Shown piece by piece: positions 10,271 to 17,810 of a stretch of 36,060 bases of DNA. This DNA comes from Chlorobiaceae bacterium (GTDB lineage: Bacteria; Bacteroidota; Chlorobiia; Chlorobiales; Chlorobiaceae): NCBI GenBank assembly GCA_016927285.1, contig JAFGMZ010000005.1, forward strand, positions 1 through 36,060. Reading direction: 5' to 3'. Position 1 is the first letter of the stretch. Every line of letters starts with the position of its first letter. The position numbers and the translations under genes were made by a program. Under the pieces are notes generated by a model. It worked only from the letters and a program-made list of their open reading frames with translations. It ran no database searches and was not told the origin of the DNA.

Positions 10271-11320
10271 ATGAGTGACTATCGATACATTATGCCACCC
10301 GAATGGGCGCCACACAAGGCGACCTGGCTTTCCTGGCCGCACAAGCTTGAATCGTGGCCCGGCAAGTTCGAGCCGGTTCCGGCAGTTTTTGCCGAGATCG
10401 CTGCATGGCTGAGCACTTCCGAAGAGCTGCATATCAATGTGCTTGACGACTCGATGCAGGAAGAGGCTCGCAGGCTCATCCAGGCCGACAGGCATGTCGA
10501 AGCGGTGATGGACCGGGTGTTTTTCCATCATATTCCCACAAACGATGCGTGGTGCCGAGATCATGGGCCGAACTATGTTTTCAGACATCAGGGCGATCGG
10601 TCAGAAAAGGTGATCGTCAATTGGGAATACAATGCCTGGGGAGGGAAATACGAGCCTTTTGATGACGACAATGCAGTGCCGGAGAGAGTTGGTGCAATCC
10701 AGAAGCTGCCGGTCGTTTCGACAGGCATGGTGCTTGAAGGCGGTGCGATAGATGTGAACGGCAGCGGGTTGCTGCTGACGACCGAAGCCTGTCTTCTCAA
10801 TCCCAACAGGAATCCTTCGATGAACCGCGAAGAGATCGAAAACCAGCTTCGGTACTATCTCGGAGCCGAGAAGGTCATATGGCTTGGCGACGGCATTGTC
10901 GGAGACGATACAGACGGTCATGTTGATGATATGTCGCGTTTTGTGAGTGAATCCACCATCGTGACTGCTGTGGAAGATGATCCTGATGATGAGAACCATG
11001 GGCCTCTTCTTGATAATTATGAGCGTCTGCGGGCATCGACGGGTCTTGATGGCCGTCCTCTCAATATAGTGAGGCTGCCCATGCCTGATCCTGTTTACCA
11101 TGATGGCGAGCGTCTGCCGGCAAGCTATGCCAATTTCTATATCGCGACGTCGATCGTTCTTGTGCCAACCTACCGTTCTCTGCGTGATCGTGTTGCCCTT
11201 CAGGTGCTTCAGGATTGTTTTCCGGATAGAAAGGTCGTGGGTGTCGATTGTTCAGATCTTGTCTGGGGACTTGGGGCTATTCATTGCATTACCCATGAAG
11301 AGCCGGCATTGCGCCTCTAG
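10271..11320 (+). CDS. aguA: agmatine deiminase AguA
   Basis: Agmatine deiminase (agmatine iminohydrolase) of the PPAD-like guanidino-group-modifying family. It converts agmatine to N-carbamoylputrescine and ammonia, the substrate of AguB encoded upstream. The 349-aa product begins MPPEWAPHKATWLSWPH and carries NDAWCRDHGPNYVF. It also has the GDDTDGHVDDMSRFV motif with catalytic His/Asp residues and the C-terminal nucleophile Cys339 (GAIHCITHEEPAL). Length agrees with family members (about 345-370). It ends the plus-strand gene run. Immediately downstream is the 1.4-kb non-coding region with the three small RNA genes, and I see no clear terminator directly after the stop. Confidence 0.95.
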   Translation: MSDYRYIMPPEWAPHKATWLSWPHKLESWPGKFEPVPAVFAEIAAWLSTSEELHINVLDDSMQEEARRLIQADRHVEAVMDRVFFHHIPTNDAWCRDHGPNYVFRHQGDRSEKVIVNWEYNAWGGKYEPFDDDNAVPERVGAIQKLPVVSTGMVLEGGAIDVNGSGLLLTTEACLLNPNRNPSMNREEIENQLRYYLGAEKVIWLGDGIVGDDTDGHVDDMSRFVSESTIVTAVEDDPDDENHGPLLDNYERLRASTGLDGRPLNIVRLPMPDPVYHDGERLPASYANFYIATSIVLVPTYRSLRDRVALQVLQDCFPDRKVVGVDCSDLVWGLGAIHCITHEEPALRL

Positions 11321-11363
11321 TGAACACCGTTTTTTACTATATTTTGTATCAAAATGCAACGCA

Positions 11364-11403
11364 TTGTCTCATAATAAGATGAAATGCGTTTTAAACTGAG
11401 ACA
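11364..11403. promoter_or_regulatory. inverted TGTCTCA / TGAGACA half-sites upstream of sRNA copy 1 (candidate activator site)
   Basis: TTGTCTCA at 11364-11371 and TGAGACA at 11397-11403 are inverted copies 25 bp apart, about 115-150 bp upstream of the predicted start of the first small RNA. A second inverted pair, AACGCATT (11359-11366) and AATGCGTT (11383-11390), overlaps them. Related GAGACA/TGTCTC dyads sit at similar distances before copies 2 and 3. That is where enhancer-binding activators of sigma-54 promoters normally bind. The function is inferred. Confidence 0.45.
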
Positions 11404-11490
11404 TAATCTTTTGGGCGTTTTATGGAGAAAACGTGAATATGTATTATTACCTCTTTTTTTAAAATAGCTTATATGCTTTTGTTCTTTTTT

Positions 11491-11506
11491 TGGCATGGGG
11501 TTTGCA
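11491..11506 (+). promoter_or_regulatory. sigma-54 (-24/-12) promoter of sRNA copy 1
   Basis: The sequence TGGCATGGGGTTTGCA has GG at 11492-11493 and GC at 11504-11505 with exactly 10 bp between, and matches the RpoN consensus TGGCAC-N5-TTGCA in all but one of the conserved positions. The predicted transcription start is about 11517, 17 bp before the first RNA hairpin. The same element with the same spacing and distance recurs before copies 2 and 3. Confidence 0.8.
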
Positions 11507-11516
11507 TTAAGTACTA

Positions 11517-11614
11517 TGAATATAAGAAGAGACTCCTCACGCCCGTGGGGATGATCAGGTGTAATGGGGGACATCTGATCAAGAAAAAAGCGGTTGCAAG
11601 ACCGCTTTTTTTTT
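11517..11614 (+). ncRNA. structured small RNA copy 1, Chlorobi-1-like
   Basis: The predicted transcript of about 95 nt folds into three parts. Hairpin 1 is TCCTCAC-GCCC-GTGGGGA (11534-11551). Hairpin 2 is GATCAGGTG (11553-11561), loop TAATGGGGGA, and CATCTGATC (11572-11580), with one G-U pair. A rho-independent terminator follows, AAAAAGCGGT-TGCAAG-ACCGCTTTTT plus more T (11585-11614). Two stem-loops followed by a terminator is the description I remember for the Chlorobi-1 RNA motif, a predicted trans-acting RNA of this phylum; this is from memory, not from a search. The start is inferred from the sigma-54 promoter. Copy 1 differs from copies 2 and 3 at stem positions that keep pairing: G-U instead of G-C in hairpin 2, and T-A instead of C-G in the terminator stem. 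That supports the RNA structure. No open frame of note fits the transcript. Confidence 0.82.
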
Positions 11615-11682
11615 ATGCATTCCGATGGTTTCTGGCTGTGCTGATTGCATTTTGTGATTATAGGACATTATCGGAAAATGTG

Positions 11683-11732
11683 TGTCATGTTGAGATAATA
11701 ATAACCGGATGAGACAGCGTGTCTCTTTTTTT
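11683..11732. promoter_or_regulatory. dyad elements upstream of sRNA copy 2 (candidate activator site)
   Basis: TGTCA-TGT-TGAGA lies at 11683-11695, and the near-perfect dyad GAGACA-GCG-TGTCTC at 11711-11725, followed by seven T (11726-11732). They lie about 135-175 bp upstream of the predicted start of copy 2. The counterpart before copy 3 keeps both elements. The hairpin-plus-T arrangement could also be a terminator, so the role as an activator site is uncertain. Confidence 0.4.
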
Positions 11733-11832
11733 ATGGGATTTTTTTACGAGGTTTGGTTATGATGCCGTAGTATGCATGTATATAGCTTTCTTTGTTGTGT
11801 TATTATCGTTTCGAGCGTGATGTGATGATTTC

Positions 11833-11848
11833 TGGCATGAAGTTTGCG
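11833..11848 (+). promoter_or_regulatory. sigma-54 (-24/-12) promoter of sRNA copy 2
   Basis: TGGCATGAAGTTTGCG has GG at 11834-11835 and GC at 11846-11847, again separated by 10 bp. The predicted start is about 11859, in the same register relative to the hairpins as in copy 1. The three bases between TGGCATG and TTTGC differ from copy 1 (AAG against GGG) while the contact positions do not. Confidence 0.8.
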
Positions 11849-11858
11849 GATATAGTTA

Positions 11859-11955
11859 TGAATATAAGAAGAGACTCCTCACGCCCGTGGGGATGATCAG
11901 GTGTAATGGGGGACACCTGATCGAGAAGAAAGCGGCCGAAAGGCCGCTTTTTTTT
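11859..11955 (+). ncRNA. structured small RNA copy 2, Chlorobi-1-like
   Basis: Hairpin 1 is TCCTCAC-GCCC-GTGGGGA (11876-11893). Hairpin 2 is a perfect 9-bp stem GATCAGGTG/CACCTGATC (11895-11922) with the same 10-nt loop TAATGGGGGA. The terminator stem is AAAGCGGCC-GAAA-GGCCGCTTT followed by T to 11955. From 11776 to about 11935 it is almost identical to copy 3 at 12252-12411, a constant offset of 476 bp with three mismatches noticed by eye. Copies 2 and 3 therefore arose by a recent duplication that included promoter and leader. Copy 1 is more diverged outside the RNA and the promoter core. Confidence 0.82.
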
Positions 11956-12155
11956 CTGTTTGTCGATATAATGGGATGAAGTGCTCATTCAGGGGTAAAA
12001 CTGATGAAGCTGAGCAAGGAATCGGAATGAATGTCGCAACCTGAGGGCGCTCGCAATACTTGAGGATTTCAATCCGGGTTATTCGAAATAACGCTTTGGT
12101 CGGCAAGGGCAATAACTTTATTGCTCGTGAACTTCGGGCATTTCCGGAAATAGCG

Positions 12156-12206
12156 TGTCAGATTGAGACGGTGGGTGCTCGGATGAGACAAAGTGTCTCT
12201 TTTTTT
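12156..12206. promoter_or_regulatory. dyad elements upstream of sRNA copy 3 (candidate activator site)
   Basis: TGTCA-GAT-TGAGAC lies at 12156-12169, and GAGACA-AAG-TGTCTC at 12185-12199, followed by seven T. The arrangement is the same as before copy 2, with changed spacer bases (AAG against GCG) and an unchanged dyad. It lies 130-180 bp upstream of the predicted start at about 12335. It is either an enhancer-type activator site or a small terminator. Confidence 0.4.
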
Positions 12207-12308
12207 GTGTGAGGGTTTTTAGCGTTGTTTATTCGAAACACAGTGAAATATATGTATATAGCTTTCTTTGTTGTGTTATTATCGTTTCGAGCGTGATGTG
12301 ATGATTTC

Positions 12309-12324
12309 TGGCATGAAGTTTGCG
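12309..12324 (+). promoter_or_regulatory. sigma-54 (-24/-12) promoter of sRNA copy 3
   Basis: TGGCATGAAGTTTGCG is identical to the copy 2 promoter, with GG at 12310-12311 and GC at 12322-12323. The predicted start is about 12335, 17 bp before hairpin 1, as in the other two copies. Confidence 0.8.
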
Positions 12325-12334
12325 GATATAGTTA

Positions 12335-12433
12335 TAAATATATGAAGAGACTCCTCACGCCCGTGGGGATGATCAGGTGTAATGGGGGACACCTGATCAA
12401 GAAGAAAGCGGCCGCAAGGCCGCTTTCTTCTTG
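12335..12433 (+). ncRNA. structured small RNA copy 3, Chlorobi-1-like
   Basis: Hairpin 1 is at 12352-12369 and hairpin 2 at 12371-12398, both with stems and loops identical to copy 2. The terminator differs: a perfect 13-bp stem (12401-12413 with 12418-12430, loop GCAA), but with a weak tail, TTGTTCGTTT instead of a continuous T-run. Termination may therefore be less complete than for copies 1 and 2, with possible read-through towards 12434-12738. Two substitutions in the single-stranded 5' leader (12336 and 12343) separate it from copy 2. Confidence 0.8.
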
Positions 12434-12738
12434 TTCGTTTGCTTTGACAGGGCGGATCCGCTTTCGGATTTACCTTTATAAGTACATGAATTAGATGAAT
12501 TTATGTCTTCCCTTTAAAAGTCAGGCACTTGCCGGCTGTCATGTATGCAGTCGGAAAAGTCCATACGGGATGAATCGGATGGGGAGAGACGATTTTGTGG
12601 TGATTGGTATATGACATGTCTGGCGGACAATCGAAGAATGGGCAGAAGAAAAGGTGTTTTTGCCCATGGGAACGGAAGGACTGGCGGGCTGGATCGCATT
12701 TGCCGGTCCTTCCGTTTGTGTTTCTTTTATGACGAGTT
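12434..12738. other. 305-bp spacer between sRNA copy 3 and mdh
   Basis: I see no gene here; the open frames are short and without good starts. The notable element is a long inverted repeat, AACGGAAGGAC (12671-12681) with GTCCTTCCGTT (12706-12716), described separately. A TTGACA at 12444-12449 has only a poor -10 candidate 17 bp downstream. Confidence 0.5.
12671..12716 (-). terminator. long hairpin downstream of mdh, probable terminator
   Basis: An 11-bp perfect inverted repeat (AACGGAAGGAC/GTCCTTCCGTT), extended by GGC/GCC, with a 24-nt loop, lies 23 bp after the mdh stop. On the mdh strand no T-run follows, so it may act as a factor-assisted terminator or as an mRNA 3'-end stabiliser. Confidence 0.5.
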
Positions 12739-13677
<939 letters not shown>

Positions 13678-13754
13678 CTATGTTTTAAGTGTACAGGATG
13701 TTTGTGTGGCAGCGGCCAGGGATGCTGCCATTAAAGCCGGGTTCGATGTAGCAT

Positions 13755-13788
13755 AAAAAAAGCCGCCCTGAGGTTTTAGACGGCTTTT
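13755..13788 (-). terminator. rho-independent terminator of rplU-rpmA
   Basis: Read on the minus strand, AAAAGCCGTC, a 12-nt loop, and GGCGGCTTTT followed by T form a GC-rich hairpin with a T-run. It lies 33 bp after the rpmA stop and separates the ribosomal operon from mdh. Confidence 0.8.
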
Positions 13789-13820
13789 GGAAATATAAGC
13801 TTATTTTGGTTTAACCCAAA

Positions 13821-14075
13821 TCAGGCAGGGAGGATGTCCACGTGTTTTTTGTCGTTCCGTCCGTTGCGGAATGTTACAATCCCGTCAACAAGCGAGAAAA
13901 TGGTATGGTCACGTCCGATTCCGGCATTGCTGCCTGGTTTGATGACCGTGCCTCGCTGTCTTACGATAATGGTGCCTGCCGCTACCGTTGATCCGCCAGC
14001 TGCTTTTACGCCAAGATATTTCGGGTTGCTGTCGCGTCCGTTTTTCGTCGATCCGCCACCTTTTTTATGTGCCAT
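13821..14075 (-). CDS. rpmA: 50S ribosomal protein L27
   Basis: L27 is a bacterial large-subunit protein whose N-terminus reaches the peptidyl-transferase centre. The 84-aa product starts [24 protein letters not shown] and contains [10 protein letters not shown], the standard L27 signature, at normal length. There is no N-terminal cleavage extension of the Firmicutes type. It follows rplU with a 39-bp gap in the usual rplU-rpmA order and is closed by a clear terminator. Confidence 0.97.
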   Translation of the reverse strand: MAHKKGGGSTKNGRDSNPKYLGVKAAGGSTVAAGTIIVRQRGTVIKPGSNAGIGRDHTIFSLVDGIVTFRNGRNDKKHVDILPA

Positions 14076-14114
14076 AGTAAGATATGATTATACGTTAGCA
14101 ATCCTTTTCGTTGT

Positions 14115-14405
14115 TCAGATCGATACCACTTCAACACGGGTCATCTGCTGGCGGTGCCCGTTGCGTGACTGGTAGCGTTTTCTGCGTTTTTTCTTGAATA
14201 CGATGACTTTCTCATCTTTTACGTGGCCGAGAACCTTGAACTGTACGGTTCCGGAAGATTGTAGTGAGGTGTTTTCCCCATCTATTGCCGCCATGGATGT
14301 TACTTCCAGAGTTGCACCGATTTCTGCGTTCTGTTTCGGTACGAAAAGCGTGTCACCCTGTTTAACCAGATATTGTTTATCGGAAATCTTGATCAGCGCC
14401 TGCAT
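14115..14405 (-). CDS. rplU: 50S ribosomal protein L21
   Basis: L21 is a 23S-rRNA-binding large-subunit protein. The 96-aa sequence starts [24 protein letters not shown] and has the C-terminal basic signature [23 protein letters not shown]. It is the first gene of the rplU-rpmA pair. It is slightly shorter than the E. coli protein (103 aa), within family range. Confidence 0.97.
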   Translation of the reverse strand: MQALIKISDKQYLVKQGDTLFVPKQNAEIGATLEVTSMAAIDGENTSLQSSGTVQFKVLGHVKDEKVIVFKKKRRKRYQSRNGHRQQMTRVEVVSI

Positions 14406-14492
14406 CTTGCTCGTGTGGTTTAGTGATAAAGGTCTTGAATATAGTCAATCATTCACTCAGGATCAAATTATTATTTAGCCGATAGTTCAGGT

Positions 14493-14930
14493 TCAGAGAA
14501 GAAAAAATGTCACTCCGAGCACCAGCGCGAACATGGTGAGCGAAATGGCGAACAGCTTGTACCAGTTGCGGAATGATTCGGGGGAACAAGGGTAGCTCAG
14601 CGGCTGGATGGCCCGGATGATGTATCCCATGGTCAGGGCGACCTGCAGCACGATAAGAAGGGATTTGAGGATAACCCAGAAGGTCCATCCGTGAAACAGG
14701 GAGGCAAGCAGAATTCCCGAGAGCACGACGCCGATGAATGCTGCGTCAGCAACCTTCGTTTCGCGTTTGATGAATTCCCTGAGCAGGAGTGCGTATTCGG
14801 CGGCGCGTTCTGCAGTTCCGGTCAGTCTCGATTCGAGCGTTTTGAGGAGGAAGAGCGATGCGAGTACCGTTCCGAACCATGCGGCAAAACAGGTGATGTG
14901 CACGAAAAGCAGTATGGTTTTAACGTCCAT
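14493..14930 (-). CDS. four-helix integral membrane protein, CopD-like or DUF2269-like
   Basis: A 145-aa protein with four predicted transmembrane helices, at about 5-25, 60-80, 83-103 and 125-145. The first carries His11 in LLFVHITCFAAWFGTVLASL. A His near the start of helix 1 followed by a small-residue AAWFG pattern is seen in CopD/DUF2269-type proteins and suggests possible haem or metal binding, but this is a resemblance only. It lies upstream of rplU on the same strand, 87 bp away, and may be co-transcribed. I do not recognise a specific function. The alternative is an uncharacterised Chlorobi membrane protein. Confidence 0.75.
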   Translation of the reverse strand: MDVKTILLFVHITCFAAWFGTVLASLFLLKTLESRLTGTAERAAEYALLLREFIKRETKVADAAFIGVVLSGILLASLFHGWTFWVILKSLLIVLQVALTMGYIIRAIQPLSYPCSPESFRNWYKLFAISLTMFALVLGVTFFLL

Positions 14931-15042
14931 GGCTCGGATCCTTGTTCTTTGGTTCGGGTATGTTATTCTTTAAGGTATTGTTCTCATCTACTCTTGTCAA
15001 GCGGTCTCTTGTATATTTGAGGAGTCTGCAGTAGCTTGACAC

Positions 15043-15109
15043 CACGACTGAAAATCTCTTGCGTAACCATTACGGTAATCCTGCCGTTTAATGAGGCGTT
15101 TCAGTCGTG
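15043..15109. repeat. 11-bp inverted repeat in the mutS upstream region
   Basis: CACGACTGAAA (15043-15053) and TTTCAGTCGTG (15099-15109) are perfectly complementary. They enclose 45 nt that include a smaller palindrome, ATTAC-G-GTAAT (15069-15079). The structure ends 61 bp before the mutS start, in the spacer to the divergent membrane-protein gene. It could be a leader structure, a small repeat element or an operator. Confidence 0.5.
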
Positions 15110-15170
15110 CCTGGAATTGATACGTCAATTCGGATTCCGCAGTTTCAGTTCATGAAGAAGACTTGAGCGT

Positions 15171-17801
15171 ATGAGTACCAAACGTGTTGCCGGAAAAGAG
15201 CATTCTCCCATGATGCGTCAGTATCTGGATGTCAAGGAGCGATATCCGGATTATCTGCTGCTTTTCAGGGTCGGTGATTTTTACGAGACGTTTTTCGATG
15301 ATGCCTGTCAGGTATCCGCTGCGTTGAATATCGTGCTGACCAGGCGTTCGAATGGCTCATCGGCAGAGATTCCCATGGCTGGATTTCCTCATCATGCCAG
15401 CGAAGGGTACATTGCCAGGCTTGTTAAGAAAGGGTACAAGGTCGCTGTTTGCGATCAGGTCGAGGATCCTGCAATGGCCAAGGGTATCGTTCGCAGGGAG
15501 ATTACCGATATCATTACGCCGGGGGTTACCTACAGTGACAGTATTCTTGATGATCGACACAACAATTACCTTTGCGCAATAGCTTTTTTTGGTTCGGGCC
15601 GCAAGATGCGTTGCGGCGTTGCGTTCATAGATGTAACGACGGCGGAGTTCAGTCTGACCGAATTGCATCCCGACGGGGCAGCGGATTTTCTGCGGTCCTT
15701 GCATCCGGCCGAACTGCTGGTATCTGCGGCCGATCGTGAGCATACAGAGCAGCTACGCGCTTTTCTTTCGCCGGAAACCTCTTTCACCGTTCTCGATGAA
15801 TGGTTGTTCCGTGAGGATCATGCGACTGAATTGCTTGCCCGGCAGTTCAGGACGCATTCGCTGAAGGGATTCGGAATCAACGGAAATCCTGCCGGGCGGA
15901 TAGCAGCCGGTGCGATTCTGCATTATCTCGAAGAGACCCGTCAGAACAGCCTGCATTATATCTCCCGTATAAGACCGTTGCAGAGTGACGATTATATGAC
16001 GCTCGACCTGCAGACCAAGAAGAACCTTGAAATTATTTCTTCAATGCAGGACGGTTCTCTAAGCGGAAGTCTGTTGCAGGTGATCGATCGGACAAAAAAT
16101 CCCATGGGGGCGAGACTCATAAGGCAATGGCTTCAGCGGCCTTTGCTGCGTTCTTCAGATATTTCGTTGCGTCAGGATGCTGTCGAGGAGTTAAAGACCA
16201 TGAAATTCCTGCGCGACGGGGTGTCGGAACTTCTTCCGGAAATCAGCGATCTGGAGCGGGTACTTTCCCGCATCGCCACTCTTCGTACCATTCCCCGCGA
16301 GGTTCGTCAACTCGGAGGGGCACTCGCCGTCATTCCTCGTCTGCAAGAGTTGCTTCAGGGCGCATCTTCCGAGCGTCTTGTCGTGATTGCCGGTCTGCTC
16401 AAGCCTATGCCGGAACTTGCAGAGCTTATCGAATGCGCCATCTATCCTGATGCTGGAGCTTCGATGCGGGATGGCGGGTATATTCGGCCAGGTTACCATG
16501 AGGAGCTCGACCTTCTTCGCCAGACAGCTTCGACCGCAAAGGCGCGACTGCTTGAAATACAGCAGCAGGAGCGTGAACGAACCTCGATTTCGTCTCTTAA
16601 GGTGCAGTTCAACAGGGTTTTTGGGTACTATATTGAAATCAGCAGGGCCAATCTGGACAAGGTGCCGTCATATTACGAAAAGAAACAGACGCTGGTCAAT
16701 GCCGAGCGGTTTACCATTCCTGAGTTGAAAGAGTATGAGGAGCGGATTCTGAATGCCGAGGAGCGCAGCCTGTCTCTCGAACAGCAACTTTTCGGGGATC
16801 TCTGTCGACAGATCGCCGTTCATGCTGCGATGATACAGGATAATGCGGCTCTGGTTGCCGAGATCGACTGTCTGTGCTCGTTTGCTCTTTGTGCCGATGA
16901 TTACGGCTATTGCAAGCCCGTCGTAGAGGGGCATACAGGGCTTTCTATCGTAAACGGAAGGCATCCTGTGCTTGAGCGGATCATGCCTGCAGACGAGCCG
17001 TATGTAGCCAATGATTGTTTTTTTGACGGCGATCAACGTATGCTGATGATTACAGGTCCGAACATGGCAGGAAAGAGTTCCTATCTGCGCCAGGCAGGCC
17101 TGATCGTTCTGCTTGCCCAGGCAGGGAGTTTTGTGCCAGCCGAAAAAGCTGAAATCGGTATCGTTGACCGGATTTTTACCAGAGTCGGCGCATCAGACAA
17201 CCTTGCATCCGGCGAAAGTACTTTTCTGGTCGAGATGAATGAGGCTTCGGCTATACTTAATAATGCGACGGAGCGGAGCCTTTTGTTGCTCGATGAGATC
17301 GGGAGGGGAACCAGTACTTCGGATGGCCTGTCCATTGCCTGGTCGATCTGCGAATTCATTCAGGCTCAGATTGGCGCACGTACGCTTTTTGCTACTCATT
17401 ATCATGAGCTTGCGGAGCTGGAAAGCCGCATTACCGGTGTTGTGAATTATAATGCGACGGTTATTGAAACCGCTGATCGGGTTGTGTTTCTCAGAAAGAT
17501 AGTCAGAGGTGCATCGGATAACAGTTATGGCATTGAGGTTGCCCGGATGGCCGGTATGCCTTCTGCCGTGATTGCGCGGGCTAAAGAAATTTTGGCTGGC
17601 ATGGAAAAAAGGGATGTCGTTGTACCGGAAATGCGGGATAAGATGCTGCCGGGGGTGCAGATCAGTCTTTTTGATGAGATAGAGGACCGTCTGCAGAAAG
17701 CTGTTGGGGGGCTCGATATCGATCGGATGACTCCTCTCGAGGCTCTGATCGAGCTGACGCGGTTGCAGGTGCTTGCGAAAACCGGAAAAGAACCCTGTTA
17801 A
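15171..17801 (+). CDS. mutS: DNA mismatch repair protein MutS
   Basis: MutS recognises mismatches and small loops and starts methyl-independent or MutL-directed repair. The 876-aa protein is full-length and of the MutS1 type. Domain I has the mismatch-reading Phe-x-Glu in GDFYETF (F37, E39). The lever and clamp domains follow, and the ATPase has Walker [10 protein letters not shown] (629-637), [13 protein letters not shown] with D708-E709, and [11 protein letters not shown]. The C-terminus (about 800-876) includes the short helical region used for tetramer formation in some relatives. The Shine-Dalgarno is weak. The radical-SAM gene starts 10 bp after the stop, so they likely share a transcript. 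Confidence 0.97.
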   Translation: MSTKRVAGKEHSPMMRQYLDVKERYPDYLLLFRVGDFYETFFDDACQVSAALNIVLTRRSNGSSAEIPMAGFPHHASEGYIARLVKKGYKVAVCDQVEDPAMAKGIVRREITDIITPGVTYSDSILDDRHNNYLCAIAFFGSGRKMRCGVAFIDVTTAEFSLTELHPDGAADFLRSLHPAELLVSAADREHTEQLRAFLSPETSFTVLDEWLFREDHATELLARQFRTHSLKGFGINGNPAGRIAAGAILHYLEETRQNSLHYISRIRPLQSDDYMTLDLQTKKNLEIISSMQDGSLSGSLLQVIDRTKNPMGARLIRQWLQRPLLRSSDISLRQDAVEELKTMKFLRDGVSELLPEISDLERVLSRIATLRTIPREVRQLGGALAVIPRLQELLQGASSERLVVIAGLLKPMPELAELIECAIYPDAGASMRDGGYIRPGYHEELDLLRQTASTAKARLLEIQQQERERTSISSLKVQFNRVFGYYIEISRANLDKVPSYYEKKQTLVNAERFTIPELKEYEERILNAEERSLSLEQQLFGDLCRQIAVHAAMIQDNAALVAEIDCLCSFALCADDYGYCKPVVEGHTGLSIVNGRHPVLERIMPADEPYVANDCFFDGDQRMLMITGPNMAGKSSYLRQAGLIVLLAQAGSFVPAEKAEIGIVDRIFTRVGASDNLASGESTFLVEMNEASAILNNATERSLLLLDEIGRGTSTSDGLSIAWSICEFIQAQIGARTLFATHYHELAELESRITGVVNYNATVIETADRVVFLRKIVRGASDNSYGIEVARMAGMPSAVIARAKEILAGMEKRDVVVPEMRDKMLPGVQISLFDEIEDRLQKAVGGLDIDRMTPLEALIELTRLQVLAKTGKEPC

Positions 17802-17810
17802 CTATCAGGT

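Noticed and set aside
11473-11712. 79-aa open frame over sRNA copy 1
   Set aside because: It starts upstream of the sigma-54 start, runs through the terminator hairpin, and has no counterpart frame over copies 2 and 3.
11517-12433. CRISPR-like reading of the repeated cassettes
   Set aside because: There are only three units, 340-480 bp apart, with promoters and terminators inside. There are no short uniform repeats and no cas genes.
11517-12433. tRNA or riboswitch identity for the repeated RNAs
   Set aside because: There is no cloverleaf or T-loop motif, no gene follows in register for cis-control, and each unit ends in its own terminator.
14493-14930. cytochrome b or haem protein assignment for the four-helix membrane protein
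   Set aside because: Only one His lies in a helix position of interest, with no second conserved ligand visible.
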